Source of the DNA: CAZZCS01 sp964652645
GTDB taxonomy: Bacteria; Cloacimonadota; Cloacimonadia; Cloacimonadales; Cloacimonadaceae
Direction: 5' to 3'
NCBI GenBank assembly: GCA_964652645.1
Contig: CAZZCS010000078.1
Location: 1-11,441, forward strand
DNA length: 11,441 bases
The notes below the pieces were generated by a model. It ran no database searches. It saw nothing but the letters and a program-made list of their open reading frames with translations, and had not been told where the DNA came from. The translations under genes and the position numbers were made by a program. Positions 1 through 5,812 of this stretch are shown piece by piece (the stretch's first letter is position 1; each line of letters opens with the position of its first letter).

Positions 1-599
1 TTGAGCTCCACGATCTGGGCATCATCGGTACAGAACTGCTCTTGCTGATAGGCTTTGACATAGCTCTGGTGGATCAGATCAAAGGCAAATACCTGAGGCG
101 TGAAGACCTGGATGAGCCTCTTACGATCCAGAGTTGTATCGATAACATCGCCATCAATCTGCTTAATTGTATGCTTGCAGGGAGCGCACGGAATCACAGC
201 CTTGAACTCCACCACTGCTTCATAGAGCTCTTCGAGCAGGGCGTGAGAGATAAAGGGCCGCACGGCATCGTGAATAAACACATAGTCCGTGTCCCGGGGG
301 CAGATCTGAAGTGCTCCAAATACGCTATCCTGTCTTTCCACTCCACCTGCAATCACCTGATAGGGAGTGGTGCAATCTTCAAAATACTGGTTGATCAGGT
401 TCTCACAGGAAGAAACTTCTTCCTCGGGGGCAGTCACGATGATGCGATTGATGATCGGCGAATTGAAAAAGAAAGCCAGAGTGCGGATCAGGATAGGGAT
501 CCCGCCCAGCTCACGAAACTGTTTCTTCTTCTCCCCGAGAAGCCTCTTTCCAGAACCTGCTGCTGTGATGATCGCTACGTTGTTTGTTATTATTTCCAT
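1..599 (-). CDS. ispD: 2-C-methyl-D-erythritol 4-phosphate cytidylyltransferase, 3'-truncated by window edge
   Basis: Partial gene: about 199 residues are visible and the C-terminus lies beyond base 1. IspD transfers CMP from CTP to 2-C-methyl-D-erythritol 4-phosphate in the cytoplasmic MEP pathway to isoprenoid precursors. My reverse-strand translation shows the nucleotidyltransferase signature AAGSGKRLLGEKKKQF at residues 13-28, where R19 and K26 match the catalytic Arg/Lys pair of the family. It also shows GGVERQDSV (85-93), HDAVRP (110-115), TLDR (156-159) and TDDA (191-194), in the family order. The family is usually about 230 residues, so roughly 30-40 are missing. The ATG at 597-599 overlaps the 3' end of the upstream radical SAM gene by 10 bases. 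An AGGAG at 610-614 lies 10 bases upstream inside that gene, so the two are probably translated in a coupled way. No break is visible in the part shown. The family call is firm. Confidence 0.95.
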   Translation of the reverse strand, partial: MEIITNNVAIITAAGSGKRLLGEKKKQFRELGGIPILIRTLAFFFNSPIINRIIVTAPEEEVSSCENLINQYFEDCTTPYQVIAGGVERQDSVFGALQICPRDTDYVFIHDAVRPFISHALLEELYEAVVEFKAVIPCAPCKHTIKQIDGDVIDTTLDRKRLIQVFTPQVFAFDLIHQSYVKAYQQEQFCTDDAQIVEL

Positions 600-1534
600 T
601 GGTAAAAAACTCCTCTCTCCTGTCTTGCAACCTTCACCAGGCCCTCACTGGATAATTGACGCAGAATCTTGCTCACTTCGTTTATGTGCAGCTCCAGGCT
701 TTTGGATAGATCCTCAGCAGTGCTGGGACGACGAGTGATGATAGCCTTGATCTGACCGACTGCTTCATCATCGAGACTTTCCGCACTACGATCGTAACTG
801 ACCTTGGCTATGATCTCGACCGTGGAATCCAACCTTTGAGCAAAGAACTTCTCGATCCGCTGCAGAGTCTTTAGAGGCGCAGCTGTTACCCAGTCTTCGG
901 TACCCGGACGGTCAAGTGAATTGATCTGCACCCGCTCCGGCTTGATCTGGGCTATGGCATCAGAGATCCTTTGCAGCTCCTCATCGTGGTCGTTGACCCC
1001 AGGGATGATAAATACTTCCAGCCAGATAATCCCGGCGAAGGTTTTACGAAATTCTATCAGTCCCTGCACCAGGCTGGCAGCAGAAACTCCTGCCAGTGGA
1101 CGATTGACCTTTTCAAATACATCCTGCGAGACCGCGTCCAAAGACGGCAGGGCAATATCGCAAGCCTTTATCTCCTGCAACACATGCTGATCACCCAGGA
1201 GCACGCTGTTTGTGATGAGGGCCAGTTTATAGCCCGGATGGTGGGTTTTGATGTATTGAATTATCTCCCCGATCCGGCTATAGAGCGTGGGTTCTCCTGC
1301 TCCGGAGAAAGTGATATAATCCAGATGTGGTGAGTTCTTGAGGGCGTCATCCAACTCGGAGACTATCTCCTCAAGCGGGAAAAACTCCTGTCTGGTAAGC
1401 GTATGGTGTGTGGTTCTTTGCACTTCGCAATAGACGCAATTCAGCGGGCAGTACTTGTATGGGATGAGATCCACACCCAAGGAAACGCCCAGCCTGCGAG
1501 ACATCACAGGACCAAAAAGGTGCTTGTATTTCAT
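590..1534 (-). CDS. Radical SAM protein with C-terminal winged helix (COG0731-like)
   Basis: A 314-residue cytoplasmic protein. The cluster motif C29-x3-C33-x2-C36 would bind the 4Fe-4S cluster that cleaves S-adenosylmethionine. GAGEPT at 78-83 is the usual SAM-binding glycine-rich segment after strand 2. The N-terminal stretch GPVMSRRLGVSLGVDLIP before the cysteines is typical of the COG0731 group of Fe-S oxidoreductases, related to archaeal TYW1. Bacterial members have no settled function that I know of. Residues about 255-314 read as a winged helix-turn-helix (a helix beginning TAEDLSKSL, then a recognition-like helix at 284-296), which could bind nucleic acid or a partner. The ATG lies 2 bases after the bamA stop and has no clear ribosome site, so coupling to bamA translation is likely. 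The stop overlaps the ispD start. The substrate cannot be named from sequence alone. Confidence 0.85.
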   Translation of the reverse strand: MKYKHLFGPVMSRRLGVSLGVDLIPYKYCPLNCVYCEVQRTTHHTLTRQEFFPLEEIVSELDDALKNSPHLDYITFSGAGEPTLYSRIGEIIQYIKTHHPGYKLALITNSVLLGDQHVLQEIKACDIALPSLDAVSQDVFEKVNRPLAGVSAASLVQGLIEFRKTFAGIIWLEVFIIPGVNDHDEELQRISDAIAQIKPERVQINSLDRPGTEDWVTAAPLKTLQRIEKFFAQRLDSTVEIIAKVSYDRSAESLDDEAVGQIKAIITRRPSTAEDLSKSLELHINEVSKILRQLSSEGLVKVARQERGVFYQWK

Positions 1535-1536
1535 GG

Positions 1537-3789
1537 CTAAAAGGTAGTACCAAACTGGAGATGGGGCTCCCAGGTACGGTCTTCCAGATTATAGGCATAG
1601 TCAAAGCCAATCAAACCAAAGGGACTGCGAATCCGGATACCGAGACCTGTGCCTTTCTTGAAGTCCATAAAGTTGAAATCCCGCAGCTTGTTATAGCTAT
1701 TACCAGCATCAAAGAAGGTGATTGCTATGATCTGATCGCTGCCCAGAGGGTAGCCCAATTCAGTGGAAAAGATCACCGATCTCTTACCACCACCGCTGGG
1801 GCCGACAGAACGATCCGCATAACCGCGGATACCATCGGGGCCAGTACCGCCCAGATAGAACTTTTCGTCTGGTGGAGCGTCATCGGAGCGCCCGTAAGGC
1901 GTTACATAACCAAATCTCCATTTCGTCCGCAGCGCAATCTGGTAAAACGTTTCCATGTACCAATTCACCTGAGCTATATGCTTGAAGAAATCGAAATCAC
2001 CACCCAGGGGGCCACCTGCTACCTCGGAATAGAGCATGATCTGTGAACCGCTGGTGGGATAGAATATATTGTCGCGGGTATCTCTGCTGATGGTAAAGTT
2101 CATGGAGCTGGTATAGCGCCAGGAGAGCTTATCCAGTGCCAAAAGAGTCTGGTTCGAAAGTGAATCTGCCAGAATCTGGCTCATATTGGTAATCCGGTAT
2201 TTCTTTGAATAGAGGGAATAGCCTGTTACAAAACGGGTGTTATTGACCCAGGGGATGGCTTGTCCGGCGCGGATCGAAGCACCACGGGTAAAGATCTCGT
2301 AGTAGAAAGAGCTCCAGTTTTTGGTAGTATAATAGAGATTTGTGCCCATCAAAATGTCGGAATCATACACGTTGGGGTTGGTAAAGCTCAGCTCAAAATT
2401 CTGAGTGTCTCCGCCAAATTCCCATTTGATCCCACTGCTCCAGTTGTTCCCAAAGAGGTTGTTTTGGGAAACGCTGAGCTGTCCCACAAATTTATCCTGG
2501 CTGTTATAGCCGATACCGCCATTGGCAACGCCGGAAGACTTATCGATCACATCCAGATGCAGATCGATATCGCCCTCGTTGTTGATTCTGCTATAGTCGA
2601 GCTTGATATCCGGCTCGAAGAATCCAAGATTGTAGATATTCTGCTGGGATCTCATGACCTGAGACTGGCGGAAATAGTCCCCAGGGGCTACTTCCAGCTG
2701 GCGGCGGAGGACTTTTTCTTTGGTCCTGCGGTTTCCCGTAAAATGAATCTGCCGTACCCGGGCCCGGGTACCCTCACTGATTTTGAGCTGCATATTCAGT
2801 AGATCGTCCTCTCTCACCTGAGTGGGCTCTATCACGGTATAGATAAAACCTTCATCAAAATAGCGCGAGTAGAGGCGTCCCATCTGCTGGTCAAACTTTT
2901 CCTGGTCAAACGGTTCTCCGCTCTTCAGAGTAAAGACAGATTGCAAATCTGCTTCGGTAAAGTGTTCATTGCCAGTAATGGAGATGCTGCCAAAGGTAAA
3001 CTTCGTACCTTCACTGATGGTAATGATCAGTTCCAGATAACGATCGCTCAGAGGTTTGGCCTCCCAGTTCATGATCCGTACATCGATAAAGCCATTCTTT
3101 TGGTAGAAGGAAACCAGACTCTTGAGGTCGGTATCAAATTTATCCTGTTCAAAGCGACCGGAGCGGAGTAAGCTGCTGGTTTTTGTCTTCATTCTGCGGC
3201 TGAGAGTGCGGTCGTCGAAGCTATCGTTTCCGATAAAAGTAATCTTTTGAATCGCAACTCTTCTGCCCTCATCCGAGGAGACTACAAGCTTGACCCTGTT
3301 GTTATCCAGTTTTGTCTCATCTATGCTAATGGAGGCGTTTTTGAAGCCTTTGCTTTCGTATTCTGTTTTGAGCTTGCGCTGTACCTGGTTTGCCATGGCT
3401 GGAGACCAATAGCTGCCAATCCTGAGCCCCAAAAGCTCGTCTATCCTATCCTTCTTGATAGCCTTGAAACCATCAAAATCCACCTCTTGTACGATCGGAT
3501 ACTCTACGACGCGGATGATCAAATTGATGCCCGTACGATAGGGCTCCGAGGCAAATTCGATATCCGAAAAGATCGTGAGTTTATAGAGATTTTTGATGGA
3601 TTTGGACACTTCTTCGGGATCGAGGGCATCACCCAAGCGAAGACTAATGGCTGATGTAACCAGCTCTGCATCTACGTTTTGAGTGCCTTCGACACGAATA
3701 TCATATATGGTCTCGCCTGCTGCCAGCAGTGATCCTGTAATGGCAAGCATTGCTACAAAGAGGACTATGTTTTTGGTAAATCTAAGCAT
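1537..3789 (-). CDS. bamA: Outer membrane protein assembly factor BamA
   Basis: A 750-residue precursor of the Omp85-family insertase that folds beta-barrel proteins into the outer membrane. Residues 1-24 form a signal peptide (Lys at 6, hydrophobic core, LLAA before the likely cleavage site). Five POTRA modules can be placed at roughly 26-95, 96-175, 178-260, 263-340 and 343-416. They show the repeated pattern of a beta strand ending near an F.GN or F.GF turn, a helical pair and a closing strand. The barrel follows from about 420 to 750. IRGY at 654-657 is the conserved (V/I)RG(F/Y) motif of strand-6 loop L6. The chain ends in Phe, as outer-membrane barrels usually do. Length is near the family norm of about 800. 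GGAGGT (RNA sense) sits just 4 bases before the ATG. The gene heads a tight unit with the radical SAM gene and ispD. No skp/ompH gene follows, unlike many bamA loci. Confidence 0.96.
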   Translation of the reverse strand: MLRFTKNIVLFVAMLAITGSLLAAGETIYDIRVEGTQNVDAELVTSAISLRLGDALDPEEVSKSIKNLYKLTIFSDIEFASEPYRTGINLIIRVVEYPIVQEVDFDGFKAIKKDRIDELLGLRIGSYWSPAMANQVQRKLKTEYESKGFKNASISIDETKLDNNRVKLVVSSDEGRRVAIQKITFIGNDSFDDRTLSRRMKTKTSSLLRSGRFEQDKFDTDLKSLVSFYQKNGFIDVRIMNWEAKPLSDRYLELIITISEGTKFTFGSISITGNEHFTEADLQSVFTLKSGEPFDQEKFDQQMGRLYSRYFDEGFIYTVIEPTQVREDDLLNMQLKISEGTRARVRQIHFTGNRRTKEKVLRRQLEVAPGDYFRQSQVMRSQQNIYNLGFFEPDIKLDYSRINNEGDIDLHLDVIDKSSGVANGGIGYNSQDKFVGQLSVSQNNLFGNNWSSGIKWEFGGDTQNFELSFTNPNVYDSDILMGTNLYYTTKNWSSFYYEIFTRGASIRAGQAIPWVNNTRFVTGYSLYSKKYRITNMSQILADSLSNQTLLALDKLSWRYTSSMNFTISRDTRDNIFYPTSGSQIMLYSEVAGGPLGGDFDFFKHIAQVNWYMETFYQIALRTKWRFGYVTPYGRSDDAPPDEKFYLGGTGPDGIRGYADRSVGPSGGGKRSVIFSTELGYPLGSDQIIAITFFDAGNSYNKLRDFNFMDFKKGTGLGIRIRSPFGLIGFDYAYNLEDRTWEPHLQFGTTF

Positions 3790-3892
3790 TTTACCTCCAC
3801 TTGGACTGTTTCGCTATTTCTGTGAAGTGGCTTTTTTCGTAAAGAGTTTTTTTTAGATGGGTACTTGCAAGCAGATCAGGGGAGCTTCAGAT

Positions 3893-3921
3893 TGCATAAA
3901 TGAACCAGCCACGAGGCTCAA
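3893..3921 (-). promoter_or_regulatory. Weak sigma70-like promoter candidate for bamA
   Basis: Read on the minus strand, TTGAGC (3916-3921) and TATGCA (3893-3898) are separated by exactly 17 bases. They match the consensus boxes at 4 of 6 and 3 of 6 positions. The transcript would begin near 3886 and carry a leader of about 97 bases. This is a spacing-based guess only. The organism's promoter consensus is unknown. Confidence 0.2.
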
Positions 3922-3998
3922 AAAGGCAGGATCATCCTGAAATAAGGATAGGGGGAATGGCAGATACTGAGCGACCCCTGCTTGCTCCTGCCTTGGCG

Positions 3999-4076
3999 TC
4001 GTGTTCGCCTCGAGTTCGCCTCGAGATGGCCTCGAGTACTCGAGGCCATCTCGAGGCGAACATGAGGGGAAAACGA
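3999..4076. repeat. 78-bp near-palindrome of 11-bp CTCGAG units with 48-bp perfect core
   Basis: The core 4014-4061 is a perfect 48-bp palindrome centred between 4037 and 4038. Extending it to 3999-4076 gives 39-base arms with only four mismatches (4003/4072, 4007/4068, 4012/4063, 4013/4062). Each arm is a row of 11-bp units ending in CTCGAG. On the left, TTCGCCTCGAG occurs at 4004 and 4015, and ATGGCCTCGAG at 4026. On the right are the reverse complements at 4039 and 4050, and a decayed third copy at 4061-4071 with 8 of 11 bases kept. There is no spacer loop, so as DNA it could extrude a cruciform and as RNA it would fold into one long stem. No T tract follows on either strand, so an intrinsic terminator is unlikely. 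Its role is unknown. Confidence 0.9.
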
Positions 4077-4082
4077 GCTAAA

Positions 4083-4116
4083 GTATCCGGGGCGGAGGAG
4101 TGCCCGCCCCGGATAC
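4083..4116 (-). terminator. Hairpin after the HtrA-type protease gene, probable terminator with poor U tract
   Basis: A perfect 13-bp GC-rich stem, 4083-4095 paired with 4104-4116, encloses an 8-base loop. It starts 6 bases beyond the protease stop codon. On the minus strand it is followed by TTTAGCTCGTTTT rather than a clean U run. It may terminate weakly, or protect the 3' end of the protease mRNA. Confidence 0.6.
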
Positions 4117-4122
4117 GCTGCT

Positions 4123-5592
4123 TTATTCAAATCTCAGGATTACAAATTGGGGTCTGTTGTTGCGATCCAGGACATAGAGACGGATGGTCTTTCTATCCTG
4201 GCTTTCCATGTTCTTTTGTACTTCGCTCATGATGGTGTTGTAGTCGGCGGGATTGAGCACTTCGCGTCCATCGATGGAAACGATGACGGAGCCAACTTCG
4301 AGGCCGGCCTTGGCAGCGGGGCTATTTACTTCGATGCGGCTGATCACGACGCCCTTATCGCCTGTGATGCCAAGTCGCTTGGCAAAAGCGCTGTCTATGG
4401 ATTCCACGCTGATACCCGCGGAAATAGTACTCTTTACTGGTCTCTCCTCGGAAGTGGAGGGCTGGTCTTCCGGGAATCCTTCGAGGGTGACTTTGATATT
4501 CTTTTCCTTGTTATCGCGCGTGATTTTGACAGGGACTTCGATTCCGATCTGGGCTGTAGCCACAGCGATTCTAAACTTTGGTACGTTGGGAATCTTCTCG
4601 CGGTTAAATTCTAGAATCACGTCTCCAACCATGAGTCCTGCTTTTTCGGCAGGTGAATCTTTTTGGATGTCGGCAATCAGGACTCCAGCTACTTCTTTGA
4701 GATTGAAAGATTCCATCAAGTCCGGAGTAATTTCCTGGGGAGTGATGCCGATATAGGCCCGGATCACCTTGCCGGACGCGACCAGATCGTCCACAACTCT
4801 CCTGGCCAGGTTGATGGGTATGGCAAAGCCGATCCCGATATTGCCTCCACTGGTGCTGGTAATGGCAGAATTGATTCCTATCACTTCGCCTTTGATATTT
4901 AGCAGAGGGCCTCCGCTATTGCCGGGGTTGATGGCGGCATCGGTCTGGATGTAGTCCTGATACTGGGGAGAATTCTGGCCAAATCTCAGATTTGCCCTGC
5001 CCAGAGCAGAGATCACTCCCAGGGTTACCGTCCGATCCAAGCCGATATCCCCAAAGGGATTTCCGATGGCAATTGCCCACTCACCGATCTCCAACGTGGA
5101 AGAGTTTCCCAGAGGGATAGGGGTAACTGATTCACCCTCCTTCAGGGTTATCTTGATCACAGCTACGTCTGTATTGGGATCCAGACCCACCACCGTCGCA
5201 GTGTGTGTCACCTTATCTGCCATGGTCACAGTGATGGTGCCTTCCCTTCCCTTTTCCACCACGTGGTTATTTGTCATGATAAAAGCTTCTCTAGTCTTGG
5301 GATTGAATTCGTACACAAAGCCACTACCCATGGAAGTGACGGGGCGTTGCTGGGTTCGGGGTTGCTGGGGAAAGAAAAAGCGGAAGAAATCGTCGTCGAA
5401 GAAGGGGTTGGTCTGGCTTTGAACTGTTACCTTGGCCTCGACCCTGATCTGGACCACCGCCTCGCGTACATTTCTTACTACATCAATTACTGGATTCTGA
5501 GTTCCCACATCCCGGGGGTTAACCCTGGCATTGGCACAGGATAGCATCGTCAATGCCACTACTATCAATATCATTTTTCTAAAGGTCGTCAT
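4123..5592 (-). CDS. DegP/DegQ-type (HtrA) serine endoprotease with two PDZ domains, probable lipoprotein
   Basis: A 489-residue envelope protease that would degrade or refold damaged periplasmic and outer-membrane proteins. The catalytic triad is visible as H110 (TNNHVV), D142 (NTDVAVIK) and S226 (GNSGGPL), in a trypsin-like domain of about 35-275. A Phe/Asp-rich segment at 62-74 matches the LA loop of DegP/DegQ. PDZ1 lies at about 279-370 and PDZ2 at about 388-475. The N-terminus has a short hydrophobic core followed by MLSC at 16-19. This resembles a lipobox, with Met in place of the usual Leu at -3, so C19 may be lipidated. The residue after it is Ala rather than Asp. The start is supported by AGGAG 5 bases upstream of the ATG. 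The gene lies upstream of bamA on the same strand, a sensible pairing of quality control with barrel assembly, but a hairpin and a 333-bp gap separate them. DegP and DegQ cannot be told apart here. Confidence 0.94.
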   Translation of the reverse strand: MTTFRKMILIVVALTMLSCANARVNPRDVGTQNPVIDVVRNVREAVVQIRVEAKVTVQSQTNPFFDDDFFRFFFPQQPRTQQRPVTSMGSGFVYEFNPKTREAFIMTNNHVVEKGREGTITVTMADKVTHTATVVGLDPNTDVAVIKITLKEGESVTPIPLGNSSTLEIGEWAIAIGNPFGDIGLDRTVTLGVISALGRANLRFGQNSPQYQDYIQTDAAINPGNSGGPLLNIKGEVIGINSAITSTSGGNIGIGFAIPINLARRVVDDLVASGKVIRAYIGITPQEITPDLMESFNLKEVAGVLIADIQKDSPAEKAGLMVGDVILEFNREKIPNVPKFRIAVATAQIGIEVPVKITRDNKEKNIKVTLEGFPEDQPSTSEERPVKSTISAGISVESIDSAFAKRLGITGDKGVVISRIEVNSPAAKAGLEVGSVIVSIDGREVLNPADYNTIMSEVQKNMESQDRKTIRLYVLDRNNRPQFVILRFE

Positions 5593-5621
5593 TGTTTCTC
5601 CTATTTCAATTTAGTAAGCTT

Positions 5622-5648
5622 GGGCAAAAGCTTTCTCTGCGCTTGCCC
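5622..5648 (-). promoter_or_regulatory. Small leader hairpin upstream of the HtrA-type protease
   Basis: GGGCAA (5622-5627) pairs with TTGCCC (5643-5648). After a 2x2 internal loop, two more G-C pairs close a 7-base loop. Two AAGCTT copies (5616-5621 and 5628-5633) overlap it, giving an alternative pairing. It would lie about 30 bases upstream of the ATG in the mRNA, so it could influence translation. It is short enough to be chance. Confidence 0.25.
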
Positions 5649-5793
5649 TGCAAATCAGTTTTGGAATAGCAAGTAGGTCATATAGATCACCCGTAACAGT
5701 TTATTTTCTTACAAACTATCCGAGAAAAGTATGGAGGTCAAGAAAAAAAATGCTTGCCAAGAGTATCTATGACAAAAAATGATGGGAGAAAGG

Positions 5794-5805
5794 ATGAATT
5801 TGTAG
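5794..5805 (+). other. Three-codon start-stop frame (Met-Asn-Leu) ahead of recG
   Basis: GGGAG at 5784-5788 sits 5 bases before an ATG at 5794, a good initiation site. The frame reads ATG AAT TTG TAG and ends at 5805. The recG ATG begins 7 bases after this stop and has no ribosome site of its own. It could be a minimal leader that feeds reinitiation at recG, or a chance arrangement. Confidence 0.3.
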
Positions 5806-5812
5806 CAGAACC

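Larger units (their letters stand above)
3790..4122. other. Gene-free stretch between the HtrA-type protease and bamA
   Basis: This 333-bp interval has no convincing gene. Reading in the bamA direction it holds a GC-rich hairpin just after the protease stop (4083-4116), a 78-bp near-palindrome (3999-4076), and a small set of AGGAT/ATCCT half-sites (3928-3932, 3934-3938, 3945-3949). A weak promoter candidate for bamA comes next (3893-3921), then A-rich tracts seen as T runs on the given strand at 3832-3837 and 3847-3854. Open frames crossing the interval on both strands are an effect of the palindrome: both translate it to the same residues. They have no ribosome sites, and the plus-strand one runs into the protease gene. 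Confidence 0.75.
5593..5812. other. Divergent spacer between the HtrA-type protease and recG
   Basis: This 220-bp spacer must hold promoters for both divergent genes, but I found no pair of boxes on either strand that stood out. It contains a small hairpin in the protease leader and a three-codon reading frame just before recG. Both are listed separately. Confidence 0.6.

Noticed and set aside
42..605. 187-codon open frame on the plus strand at the left edge
   Set aside because: It is antisense to ispD, whose motifs are clear on the minus strand.
3797..3830. CCACTT...AAGTGG pairing in the bamA leader near the ribosome site
   Set aside because: Only 6 base pairs around a 22-base loop, easily expected by chance.
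4004..4071. Possible short CRISPR-like array
   Set aside because: The units are contiguous 11-mers in inverted orientation with no variable spacers.
3918..4130. 70-codon open frame on the minus strand between the protease and bamA
   Set aside because: It overlaps the protease stop region and runs through the hairpin and palindrome. There is no family resemblance and no ribosome site.
3900..4232. 110-codon open frame on the plus strand across the palindrome
   Set aside because: It overlaps the end of the HtrA-type protease gene, has no ribosome site, and much of its translation comes from the palindrome. The same residues appear on the opposite strand.
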